Assembly: GCA_963976625.1 (NCBI GenBank) | Contig: CAXBLA010000029.1 | Location: 1 to 39,976 of the forward strand | DNA from: UBA1924 sp963976625 | Lineage (GTDB): Bacteria > Planctomycetota > Phycisphaerae > Phycisphaerales > UBA1924 | DNA length: 39,976 nucleotides | Reading direction: 5' to 3' | Part shown: positions 23,974 through 32,085 of the stretch, piece by piece | Layout: each line of letters starts with the position of its first letter | Numbering within the stretch: the stretch's first letter is position 1 | The notes under the pieces: generated by a model | What the model was told of the DNA's origin: nothing | Seen by the model: the letters and a program-made list of their open reading frames with translations, nothing else | The model's database searches: none | Program-made: the position numbers and the translations under genes

Positions 23974-25101
23974 ATGTCCACCGTCCAGATTGACCGATTG
24001 CTCGACACGGTCGTAAAAACCGGGGGGTCTGACCTCCACCTCACGACCGGCCGCCAGCCGACCATCCGCCTCAACGGCGGGCTCCGCAACCTGCAGACCA
24101 AGGTGCTCGATTCCGACGACATGGTGTCGCTGATGAAGTCGATCACCCCCGAACGCAACCAGCAGGAGCTCCAAGAAGAGGGCGGGACCGACTTTGGTTT
24201 CGCCTATGGCGATGCCGCCCGTTTCCGTGTGTCGGTCTTCCGCCAGCGTGGCGACATCGCGATCGTGCTGCGTCAGATCCCCAACCGCCTATTGACCTTC
24301 GATCAGATCGGGCTGCCGGACATGTGTAAGGACCTGATCCGTCGCCCCCGAGGGCTGTTCTTGGTGACGGGCCCGACCGGCTCGGGCAAGACCACCTCGC
24401 TGGCGACGATGATCGACTATGTCAACCAGTACATGGATCGACACATTGTGACCATGGAAGACCCGATCGAGTACTACCACCAGCACAAGAAGTCGATTGT
24501 CAACCAGCGAGAAGTAGGCAACGATGTCCCTAGCTTTGCCGAAGCCCTCCGCCGAGCCCTGCGTCAGGACCCCGATGTCATCCTCGTGGGTGAAATGCGT
24601 GACCTTGAGACCATTGAGGCGGCGGTGCGAGCCGCAGAAACCGGTCACTTGGTGTTCGGGACCCTCCATACCACCGGTGCGGCCAAGACCATCGACCGTA
24701 TGGTCGACGCCTTCCCGGTGACCCAGCAGAACCAGATCCGTGTCCAGCTCTCGACTGCTCTCGTCTGTGTGCTCTCTCAGGTGCTCCTGGGTCGGATCGA
24801 CACCAAGGGCATGGTCGCGGCGTACGAGTTCCTCGTGGTGACCCCCGCGATCGCGAACCTGATCCGCGATAACAAGAGTTATCGGATCGACTCGGCGATC
24901 CAGACCGGGAAGAAGTACGGGATGCAGTTGCTCGACGATCACCTCTGGTCGCTCTACTCCCGCGGCATGATCTCAGCCGAGGAGATGGTGGACAAGTGTA
25001 AGAATCAGGGTGATCTCCGCAACAAGGTGCATCAGGCCGGCGGCGTGATTGGGCGTCCAGAACTCGACGATCCGGAGGCCTCGAAGGAAGTTCCAGAGTA
25101 G
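23974..25101 (+). CDS. pilT: PilT twitching-motility retraction ATPase
   Basis: The 375-residue protein has the normal PilT length and order. The PAS-like N-domain contains SDLHLTTGRQPTIRLNGGL (19-37). The core contains Walker A GPTGSGKTT (133-141), TMEDPIEYYH (Asp box), VILVGEMRD (202-210) and AAETGHLVFGTLHTT (220-234). The C-terminal ANLIRDNKSYRIDSAIQTGK corresponds to the conserved retraction segment of PilT. It hydrolyses ATP to depolymerise type IV pili. Its presence argues that the system makes a retractable filament and not only a pseudopilus. AGGAG lies 9 bases before the ATG. The acidic C-terminal tail after about 350 is extra and not conserved. Confidence 0.95.
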   Translation: MSTVQIDRLLDTVVKTGGSDLHLTTGRQPTIRLNGGLRNLQTKVLDSDDMVSLMKSITPERNQQELQEEGGTDFGFAYGDAARFRVSVFRQRGDIAIVLRQIPNRLLTFDQIGLPDMCKDLIRRPRGLFLVTGPTGSGKTTSLATMIDYVNQYMDRHIVTMEDPIEYYHQHKKSIVNQREVGNDVPSFAEALRRALRQDPDVILVGEMRDLETIEAAVRAAETGHLVFGTLHTTGAAKTIDRMVDAFPVTQQNQIRVQLSTALVCVLSQVLLGRIDTKGMVAAYEFLVVTPAIANLIRDNKSYRIDSAIQTGKKYGMQLLDDHLWSLYSRGMISAEEMVDKCKNQGDLRNKVHQAGGVIGRPELDDPEASKEVPE

Positions 25102-25270
25102 CTTGAACGATCCTTGCGGGCTGATTGAATCTCATTATCTAGGTGTCGCAACGAATAAAGGCTTGTTTTTCGGGGTGTTTTCCGAAACAAATGGTCTATT
25201 CTCTGCGAAAGTATTGATGTGTGGGCTCTGCCCGCGATGACTGGCGGCGTGGCCGCATTTGGAGTGTTGT

Positions 25271-27001
25271 ATGGATTCTTCTGAACTCAAAGGCCGGAAA
25301 CTCGGACGCGTGCTGACGAAGCTCAAGATCGTTACGCGTGAGCAGGTCCACGAAGCGCTCGGGGTCCAGAAGGGGCGGACCAATAAGGTGCGCATCGGGC
25401 AGGTGCTCAAGGAACTCGGATACTGCACGGATCTGGATATCGACCGGGCATTGGCCGGCCAGGCGGGGATGGACTATGTCGATCTCGCGGGCATCGAGCT
25501 CAGTGACGAGGTCATCGGAGCGATCCCGGCGGAGAACGCCAAGGCGTACAACTGTGTGCCCATCGAGTACAACCCGTCATCGCGCCAGCTCAAGATCGCG
25601 ATCAAGAGCCCCGAAAACTTCCAGGCGGTGGACGACCTTCGTCTGCTGATGGGGGCCAAGGTCGAAGCGGTAGTGGCCTCGCCGACCGCGATCGACGCCC
25701 TGATCGAGAAGCACTACGCCAAGGGCGAGTCGATGGACGATGTCGTCAATGCTCTGGCATCGGATAAGAATCTTCAGGAGCTGGGTGCCCATTCGGACCA
25801 GTCGATCGATCTCGACGCGGTGATGGACGCCGCGGGCGATAATCAGGTCATCAAGCTGCTCAACCTCGTGCTGCTCCAGGCGATCCGCGATCGCGCGTCG
25901 GACATCCACTTCGAGCCCTTCGAGCACGAGTTTAAGATGCGTTACCGCATCGACGGCGTGCTCTACGAGATGGTGCCGCCGCCCAAGCACCTGGGCACCG
26001 CGATCACCAGTCGTGTGAAGGTGATGGCGAACTTGGATATTGCCGAGCGCCGCTTGCCTCAGGACGGGCGTATCGAGCTGACCGTTGGCGGCAACCCCGT
26101 CGACCTTCGTGTGGCGATCTTGCCGACGATTTATGGCGAGTCGTGCGTGATGCGTGTGCTCGATCGTGGGAATGTCGAGCTCTCGCTCGATCGCGTGGGC
26201 TTCCGCCCCGACGATCTCGAGCAGTTCCGCGGGTTGATCAAGAAGCCCAACGGCATCGTGATCGTGACCGGTCCTACGGGTTCTGGTAAGACGACCACGC
26301 TCTATGCGGCGCTCTCCGAACTCAACGATATCGAGACCAAGATTCTGACCGCCGAGGACCCCGTCGAATACGACATCGACGGCTTGTGCCAGGTGCAGGT
26401 CAACACCGAGGTCGGGCTGACCTTCGCCAAGGCGCTGCGTTCATTCCTGCGTCAGGACCCGGATGTGATCCTGGTGGGTGAAATCCGTGACCTTGAGACG
26501 GCCCAGATCGCGGTGCAGGCGTCGCTGACGGGTCACTTGGTGCTCTCGACCTTGCATACCAATGATGCCCCGAGTTCGATCATTCGATTGGTTGACCTTG
26601 GGATTGAGCCGTTCTTGTTGACCGCGACCCTTGAGGGGATTGTGGCCCAGCGTCTGGTCCGTACGCTTGATCCAAAGACCAAGGAAGTGTTTGTTCCCAC
26701 CGAGCAGGAGCTCATGGAGCTTTCGCTGCGTCCTGACGATGTGCAGGGGCGTCAGTTCTGCCGCCCGGGCAGCGCCAAGGCGGTGGGGGGCGGCTACAAG
26801 GGGCGTATGGCGCTCTTTGAGATCATGACCTTCGACGACGAGATCCGTGACCTGATGATGAACGAGGCGAGCACTTCGATCTTGCGCAACGCATCGCGTA
26901 AGAAGGGGATGCGGTCGCTGCGTGAGAGCGGGCTCATGGCCCTCTATGAGGGGTTGACGACGATCGACGAGATCGTTCGCGAGACCATTGAAGACGAATA
27001 A
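25271..27001 (+). CDS. gspE: GspE/PilB-type assembly ATPase 2
   Basis: This second assembly ATPase also has 576 residues and places Walker A GPTGSGKTT at 334-342, exactly as in ATPase 1. The ATG follows GGAG by 6 bases; a TTG upstream is not used. The N-terminal MshEN-like pair is weaker: KLGRVLTKLKIVT has lost the glycine turn, while RIGQVLKELGYCT is partly kept. The core shows SDIHFEP, LPQDGRI, LTAEDPVEYDIDG, VILVGEIRD and LTGHLVLSTLHTND. As in ATPase 1, the zinc tetracysteine is absent before GGYKGRMALFE. The 169-base gap after pilT is AT-richer than its surroundings and may hold an internal promoter. A division of labour with ATPase 1 (pilus versus secretion pseudopilus, or basal versus induced) is likely but unproven. 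Confidence 0.95.
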   Translation: MDSSELKGRKLGRVLTKLKIVTREQVHEALGVQKGRTNKVRIGQVLKELGYCTDLDIDRALAGQAGMDYVDLAGIELSDEVIGAIPAENAKAYNCVPIEYNPSSRQLKIAIKSPENFQAVDDLRLLMGAKVEAVVASPTAIDALIEKHYAKGESMDDVVNALASDKNLQELGAHSDQSIDLDAVMDAAGDNQVIKLLNLVLLQAIRDRASDIHFEPFEHEFKMRYRIDGVLYEMVPPPKHLGTAITSRVKVMANLDIAERRLPQDGRIELTVGGNPVDLRVAILPTIYGESCVMRVLDRGNVELSLDRVGFRPDDLEQFRGLIKKPNGIVIVTGPTGSGKTTTLYAALSELNDIETKILTAEDPVEYDIDGLCQVQVNTEVGLTFAKALRSFLRQDPDVILVGEIRDLETAQIAVQASLTGHLVLSTLHTNDAPSSIIRLVDLGIEPFLLTATLEGIVAQRLVRTLDPKTKEVFVPTEQELMELSLRPDDVQGRQFCRPGSAKAVGGGYKGRMALFEIMTFDDEIRDLMMNEASTSILRNASRKKGMRSLRESGLMALYEGLTTIDEIVRETIEDE

Positions 27002-27091
27002 GAAGTCGAGGACGAGTAAAAGAGCACCTTGCGGATCGGCTCGGGCGTGCCCGGCGAGACGAATGAAGATCGGGATTAGGGAGTAGCAGCA

Positions 27092-28381
27092 ATGGCCACA
27101 TACACATACCAAGCACTCAACGCGTCGGGCAAAACCCAGAAGGGGACCGTCGAGGCGACGAGCTCGGAAGAGGCGATCCAGCGGATCAAGTCGCAGGGGT
27201 ACTTCCCGACCGCGGTCCAGGCTCAGAAGGAAAAGAAGTTCGCCAACAAGGGGGCCCAGGCCGAGAAGGCCAGCAAGCCCAAGTCCAAGAAGAAGGGCGG
27301 CGGCATCTCCATCGGCGGAGTCCGCCCCAAATACCTCGCGCTCTTCACCCGCCAGCTCTCCACGCTCCAGGACGCGGGCCTGCCGTTGCTCCGCTCGCTG
27401 CAGATCCTCGAAAGCCAGCAGAAGCCCGGCTTGTTCAAGAACATCCTGCTGGGTGTGTGCGAAGAGGTCGAGGGCGGTAGCTCATTGAGCGAGGCCATGG
27501 GCAAGTACCCCAAGGCGTTCGATCACTTGTTCGTCAAGATGGTCAACGCGGGTGAAATCGGTGGTGTGCTCGATGTGATCCTCCAGCGACTCTCCGAGTT
27601 CATGGAGAAGAGCGAACGGCTCAAACGCAAGATCAAGGGCGCGATGGTCTACCCGATCGTCGTGATGCTCGTCGCGACGGTGATCCTGACCGGTATTATG
27701 GTCTTCATTATCCCGAGCTTCGAGGAGATCTTTATGGACTTTGAGGTCGAGCTTCCTGGCTTGACCCTGGGGCTGATCGCAACGAGCCGATGGATCGCCG
27801 GGACGGGTTCGGTCAGCGGGCAGTGGCCGGGTTGGATATTCATTGTGGGCGGTGGTCCGGTGCTCTGGATCTCGTACAAGCTCATCAAAAAGACCCCTCC
27901 CGGGCGCGTGGTGTTCGATACCTTGGTCCTGTGGATCCCGGTGCTTGGTACATTGGTCAAGAAAACCGTGATCGCTCGTTTCACACGGACGCTGGGCACC
28001 TTGATCAGCGCTGGTGTGCCGATTCTCGAAGCGGTGATGATTACTTCGCAGACCTCGGGCAACTACAAGTTCGAGAAGGCGCTGCGCAATGTGCACGATT
28101 CGATCCGCGAGGGCGAGACCTTCGCGTCGCCTCTGCGTGAATCCAAGACTTGTGATGCGATCGTGGTCAACATGATCGATGTGGGCGAGGAGACGGGCGA
28201 GATGGACGCGATGCTCCTCAAGATCGCGGACAACTACGACGAGGAGGTCGATGTGGCGGTGGCGTCGCTGGTGTCGCTGCTCGAGCCGTTGATGGTGGTG
28301 GTGCTCGGTGTCATGGTCGGTACGATCGTGGTCGCGATGTTCCTGCCCATGATCGCGATGCTCGAATCGCTCGGCGGCTGA
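27092..28381 (+). CDS. gspF: GspF/PilC inner-membrane platform protein
   Basis: The 429-residue polytopic protein couples the ATPases to the growing pilus. The N-terminal YTYQALNASGKTQKGTVEA (4-22) is the typical start. A Lys/Ala-rich linker (about 47-72) is longer than usual. Two T2SSF domains follow. The first contains FTRQLSTLQDAGLPLLRSLQ and GGSSLSEAMGKYP, with membrane helices near 183-205 and 245-266. The second contains FTRTLGTLISAGVPILEAV and IDVGEETGEMDAML, with a C-terminal helix pair near 398-424. AGGGAG lies 8 bases before the ATG. The gene lies between ATPase 2 and the prepilin cluster, the normal gspE-gspF-gspG arrangement. Confidence 0.95.
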   Translation: MATYTYQALNASGKTQKGTVEATSSEEAIQRIKSQGYFPTAVQAQKEKKFANKGAQAEKASKPKSKKKGGGISIGGVRPKYLALFTRQLSTLQDAGLPLLRSLQILESQQKPGLFKNILLGVCEEVEGGSSLSEAMGKYPKAFDHLFVKMVNAGEIGGVLDVILQRLSEFMEKSERLKRKIKGAMVYPIVVMLVATVILTGIMVFIIPSFEEIFMDFEVELPGLTLGLIATSRWIAGTGSVSGQWPGWIFIVGGGPVLWISYKLIKKTPPGRVVFDTLVLWIPVLGTLVKKTVIARFTRTLGTLISAGVPILEAVMITSQTSGNYKFEKALRNVHDSIREGETFASPLRESKTCDAIVVNMIDVGEETGEMDAMLLKIADNYDEEVDVAVASLVSLLEPLMVVVLGVMVGTIVVAMFLPMIAMLESLGG

Positions 28382-28413
28382 TGCACGGCGATTGATGCAT
28401 CGGCGGCTGATGC
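28371..28413 (+). repeat. Direct repeat TCGGCGGCTGATGC, two copies, period 29
   Basis: Copies at 28371-28384 and 28400-28413 are identical. The first overlaps the 3' end and stop codon of gspF, so the duplication carried the end of gspF into the intergenic gap. Confidence 0.85.
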
Positions 28414-28420
28414 CCACCGA

Positions 28421-28451
28421 TGATCGGGAAATGACTGATCGGGGAAATGAC
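28421..28451 (+). repeat. Direct repeat TGATCGGG(G)AAATGAC, two adjacent copies
   Basis: Copies at 28421-28435 and 28436-28451 abut and differ by one inserted G. Each contains GGGAAATGA, so each offers an ATG that is not preceded by a well-spaced ribosome site. Confidence 0.85.
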
Positions 28452-28465
28452 GGAACGAAACTTAT

Positions 28466-28491
28466 TTGGCGGAACCTATTGGCGGAACCTA
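28466..28491 (+). repeat. Tandem duplication TTGGCGGAACCTA, two adjacent copies
   Basis: Copies at 28466-28478 and 28479-28491 are identical, and the final A is the first base of the prepilin start codon. The duplicated unit is the ribosome-site region (GGCGGA), so the first prepilin gene has a doubled leader. Confidence 0.88.
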
Positions 28492-29687
28492 TGACACACA
28501 GATCAACACAACACGAGCAAGCAACGGCGGGCGACGCCCGATCGCTGTCCCCGTGGGCCCGCGGCTTCACGCTCATCGAGCTGCTGGTGGTGATCGCGGT
28601 CATCGGGATCCTCGCGGGCTTGGTGCTCTCGGCGACCAACCGGGCGCTCAAGTCGTCCAAGCGGATCGCGGCTCAACGCTCGGCCGATGCACTTGTGCAG
28701 GCGATCGAGCAGTTCGAGAGCCAGTTCGGGTTCCTGCCCCCGCTCGTGCACGACGGGGTGGGCGTGAGCGCCAATGCGAATAAGTATCGCCCGCTGCTCT
28801 ATGATGGATCGTTTGCAGAAGACGGCCCGATCCTGGAAGTGACCGGCGGCCCGACGACATTTTATACCGTCACTATCTGGTCCGAGGGGCTTGATTTCCA
28901 CTTCTTCCGCCGCCGCACGGGTTCGGCGGGGAGCGATGATATCGATCTCTCCAGCGGCACCGGATGGGACGATGACGCCGGGTGGGATGATCGGCGCTAT
29001 AGCAAGTATTCGCTGGCGTACTACCTCGCTGGCGTGCTCGATCGGGATATCGACGGCGTGCGTGGTGCGGGCTTCGCTCGCCCCAATATCGACGGCTCGT
29101 ACCTGGGCGTGGGCTACCCGGTGGGTTCATCACGCGATCGGTACGATCCGATGATCGATGTGGACCGTCGCGGTGTTCGCGTGGCGATTGATTACATCGA
29201 TCCCAACGAATACCCCGAGCACCTGCTCGATGGCTCGGACCCCAAGGACCGCGACGCGGCGTACAACGACTATGAGCCGTACCAACGCCGGGCGCTGGTG
29301 TCGCTTGTCGATTCGTTTGGCAACGCGTACCGCTACTACCGCTGGGAATCGGGGCGCTTTGAGAACGGACGCCTGGTCGTCGAGAACGAGCTGGATCTCA
29401 ACATCCCGCCCGTGCTGATCGATCCGGTGCTGACCGCACGCGTCGAGAATAACCCTACGAATCTCGATGTGGCCAATATCGACGACGCGGATTTCACACA
29501 GGGCGACTCGAAGCTGCGCAATGGACGGTTCGCGGTGGTGAGCGCTGGGCCAGATGGATTGTTTGGGACGGAGAGTATTAAAACGATCGCGGACTACTTC
29601 CGGATCGATGTGCCGACGGATCTCGAAGAGATCGCCGAGCTGCGTCGTGATGTCTGGAAAGATAACGCGGTCGGGATCGGGAACTGA
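28491..29687 (+). CDS. Prepilin-type protein, GspG-like N-terminus with large C-terminal domain
   Basis: The 398-residue protein carries a class III leader: 25 residues ending in RG, cut before FTLIELLVVIAVIGILAGLV with Glu at +5. The helix continues as in major pseudopilins (KSSKRIAAQRSADALVQAIE), and then FESQFGFLPPLV recalls GspG. The C-terminal part is far longer than the roughly 140 residues of GspG and is rich in Asp and Tyr. It ends with a KLRNGRFAVVSAGPDGLFG segment typical of planctomycete prepilin-type proteins. The start at 28491 is preferred; in-frame ATGs upstream (28395, 28431) would give unusually long leaders through the repeat region. PilD-type peptidase would process it. It overlaps the next start by one base. 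Confidence 0.85.
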   Translation: MTHRSTQHEQATAGDARSLSPWARGFTLIELLVVIAVIGILAGLVLSATNRALKSSKRIAAQRSADALVQAIEQFESQFGFLPPLVHDGVGVSANANKYRPLLYDGSFAEDGPILEVTGGPTTFYTVTIWSEGLDFHFFRRRTGSAGSDDIDLSSGTGWDDDAGWDDRRYSKYSLAYYLAGVLDRDIDGVRGAGFARPNIDGSYLGVGYPVGSSRDRYDPMIDVDRRGVRVAIDYIDPNEYPEHLLDGSDPKDRDAAYNDYEPYQRRALVSLVDSFGNAYRYYRWESGRFENGRLVVENELDLNIPPVLIDPVLTARVENNPTNLDVANIDDADFTQGDSKLRNGRFAVVSAGPDGLFGTESIKTIADYFRIDVPTDLEEIAELRRDVWKDNAVGIGN

Positions 29688-30964
29688 TGAATGAAACCCA
29701 AGCACAATCAATGACCAACGGACAGGGGCGATGCCTCCGCGGGCGCGTGCGCTCTGCGTTCACGCTTGTCGAGATTCTGGTCGTGATCGTGATCGGTCTG
29801 GTGATCCTGAGCATCGCGGTGCCCGCGTTCCAGACGATGGCGTATTCATCGAACCAGTCCCTAGCGGTCAACGGCCTGCAGGCCGGGGCCCAGATGGCCC
29901 GCGATACCGCGGTGATCTCCGGGCAAGACGGCGCGGTGGTCTTTGTCTTTGAGCCTGATGTCGGGCGGATGCAGATCATCCCGGCTGTCAAGGTCGGGAC
30001 CATCCGCGAGCGGACGCCGGCCAACACCGGGACCAGCGGGGCGTTGATCGAGTCGCCGTACTTCGATCGCGATGTGTTCGTGCCCTCTTCGATCGGGCAG
30101 ACGATCGATATGCCTCGGTTCTGGAATGTCCGCGGGTTCGCCCCGTCGGGCTCGATGATCGATTATGATTCGATCGGCGGCGAGTACGCCGTGTGGTATA
30201 CCTCCGTGGCCTACGGCGGGACCGACGAGAATGATCCGATCAAAGACATCGCCCACTGGCTCTTCCCCGAGTCGGGCTTCTTCCCCCACGATGCCCAGAT
30301 CAGCGGCGGGCCAATCGACGGGAGCCTGTCGGCGGTCGATCGCACGCGTCCGACCGCGCGTCAGTCGTTTATGATCCGCTTCGAGGGACGCACCGGGATC
30401 CTGAGTCGAGACTCGGGCACGGCCCTCTTTGTGAGCCCACGCAACAGCCAGCAACGCCCTTACGGGAATCGTCCGGCGCTCGATGAGCTTCCCCAGCGGG
30501 TCGACCTGGCCGACAGTATCGCGGTGTGGGCGGCTCGCACGATCGAGACGGGTGATCTCGACGCCAACGGCTTCTCGTACGCGACCCCGGACGATGTGCT
30601 GCGTGAGCAGCTCATCGGCAACCAATCCAATGATACGATCCTCGTCAAGCCCGTCACGCGGCTGGCGCTCTATGACGAACGCAAGCTCGCCGTCGGGGCT
30701 CAGGCACGCGGGCTCAACCGCGAGACCAACACGCTGTATGAGCCCTTTGATCAGGAGAGCCCGAGCGACCAGATCGGGTTCGATAAAGCGCTCTTCGGCG
30801 GCGTGGGCGATGCCGCGATCGTTGAGCGGATCGATCAATGGATCAACGGCAACACGACCTTTGTGCGTGATGGCGACACGGATCTGAACTTTGAGGACGA
30901 ACCCTTGGCGCGGATCTATCTGATCCAGCCGTACACCGGCGAGCTCCAGGAGGTGCTGCGATGA
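29687..30964 (+). CDS. Prepilin-type protein, GspH-like
   Basis: This 425-residue protein has a 24-residue basic leader ending in SA, cut before FTLVEILVVIVIGLVILSIA (Glu at +5). Alanine at -1 instead of glycine is tolerated by prepilin peptidase but is less common. The following SLAVNGLQAGAQMARDTAVI and GAVVFVFEPDVGR match the GspH/FimT pattern of a minor pseudopilin. The remainder is long and unassigned. Its start codon shares a base with the preceding stop (TGATG), and its stop overlaps the next start, so it is coupled at both ends. It should sit in the pseudopilus tip complex or initiate assembly. Confidence 0.83.
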   Translation: MNETQAQSMTNGQGRCLRGRVRSAFTLVEILVVIVIGLVILSIAVPAFQTMAYSSNQSLAVNGLQAGAQMARDTAVISGQDGAVVFVFEPDVGRMQIIPAVKVGTIRERTPANTGTSGALIESPYFDRDVFVPSSIGQTIDMPRFWNVRGFAPSGSMIDYDSIGGEYAVWYTSVAYGGTDENDPIKDIAHWLFPESGFFPHDAQISGGPIDGSLSAVDRTRPTARQSFMIRFEGRTGILSRDSGTALFVSPRNSQQRPYGNRPALDELPQRVDLADSIAVWAARTIETGDLDANGFSYATPDDVLREQLIGNQSNDTILVKPVTRLALYDERKLAVGAQARGLNRETNTLYEPFDQESPSDQIGFDKALFGGVGDAAIVERIDQWINGNTTFVRDGDTDLNFEDEPLARIYLIQPYTGELQEVLR

Positions 30965-32085
30965 ACACAGGTGATCGTCCAATCAATATGCAGAGAACCG
31001 CAGGCGGTTTCTCGCTCGTTGAGGTGCTCATTGCGATCTTGGTGCTCGCGATCGGGATGCTCGGTCTGGGTGCGATTTTTCCGGCGATCATCGCCGAGCA
31101 GCGCGACTCGTTCGAGGCCATCGAGGGCGAGCAGGTCGCCGAGGTGGCCGAGGCGCAGATCACATCGAACCGTGAGTTCATCGATTTCTCGCTGATCAGT
31201 TCGGTGTTTAACAAGAAGAACGCGAGCGCCAACGAGCGGTACGCCTACGAGTGGGTCGTGCCTCAGGATGGAGTTGGCTATTACGGGTGGAGCTCACCGA
31301 TCCCCGGGTATCAGCGTGATGGCGGCTTTGGCACTGGTCTTTGGAGCTTTAATGGGAATGGTTCATCAATCAACCCCACACTTAACATCGCCAACACAAA
31401 CCCAATGCTGACCCAGATCCCGGTGTCCGCGCGGGTGCACCCCGCGCCGTACTCAGGCAAGGACCCCAAGTATGTCTGGGACCTGGCGCTGCGTCGTGAG
31501 CCCGCGGGCGATCGGTTGCAGGCGGCCATCTTTGTCCGCCGGATCGATACACGCCTGCGGATCCCCAGCGGGTACTCTTTGAGCGATGCGATCACCGGCG
31601 GCAATGGCTATCCGGATAATGCGTTGCTCCCGGTGGCGATCAACGCGGGCAACGGTCGGATCACCGTCGATAATGGTGAAGCGACGAGTGTGTACGCAGC
31701 GATCCAGTTGCTCGAGACCGAAGTGCATGAAGCACACCTCGATTGGCTGGTCTTCACCGACGGGCGCAACCCGAATATCGATACCTCGGTGGGCTTCGCG
31801 GCCAAGGTCGGGCAGAAGCTCCTCGACAACACCGGCGTCGTGCGCACGGTCGTGGGGCTGCCCACCATCGATCCGGCTGATCCGCTCTCGGGCGAACGGG
31901 TGGTGCAGGTCGATCCGCCGTTCACGCTCCAGAACGCGGGCGGTGCGGACAGCGCGACGCGGGTCGCCGGGAACTCAGATCAAATCGATTGGGATGACGA
32001 GCGGGCCAGCTGGGTCCGCCAGGTTATCTTTACACCCCGTACGCCGGTGGGGATTCGGCTCGTCACTTTGGAGGAATCTCCATGA
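30961..32085 (+). CDS. Prepilin-type protein, PilV/GspI-like
   Basis: The 374-residue protein has a short leader ending GG, cut before FSLVEVLIAILVLAIGMLGL with Glu at +5. This wording (SLVEVLIA...AIGMLGLG) is the classic PilV/GspI N-terminus. A perfect AGGAGGTG ribosome site (30948-30955) lies inside the upstream gene 5 bases before the ATG, so strong independent initiation accompanies the ATGA overlap. The C-terminal 300 residues contain no recognised domain. It is expected in the minor-pilin initiation complex with the GspJ- and GspK-like partners downstream. Confidence 0.84.
   Translation: MNTGDRPINMQRTAGGFSLVEVLIAILVLAIGMLGLGAIFPAIIAEQRDSFEAIEGEQVAEVAEAQITSNREFIDFSLISSVFNKKNASANERYAYEWVVPQDGVGYYGWSSPIPGYQRDGGFGTGLWSFNGNGSSINPTLNIANTNPMLTQIPVSARVHPAPYSGKDPKYVWDLALRREPAGDRLQAAIFVRRIDTRLRIPSGYSLSDAITGGNGYPDNALLPVAINAGNGRITVDNGEATSVYAAIQLLETEVHEAHLDWLVFTDGRNPNIDTSVGFAAKVGQKLLDNTGVVRTVVGLPTIDPADPLSGERVVQVDPPFTLQNAGGADSATRVAGNSDQIDWDDERASWVRQVIFTPRTPVGIRLVTLEESP

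Noticed and set aside
25141..25270. Sigma54 promoter before ATPase 2
   Set aside because: A TGGC element is present but the matching TTGC at the right distance is not; the AT-rich stretch alone is insufficient.
28371..28491. CRISPR-like array
   Set aside because: The repeats are three different short duplications, each with only two copies and no regular spacers; no Cas gene is present.
27482..28660. 392-residue minus-strand frame over gspF and the repeat region
   Set aside because: It is His/Arg/Asp-rich antisense sequence with no motif, and the plus strand has strong coding evidence.
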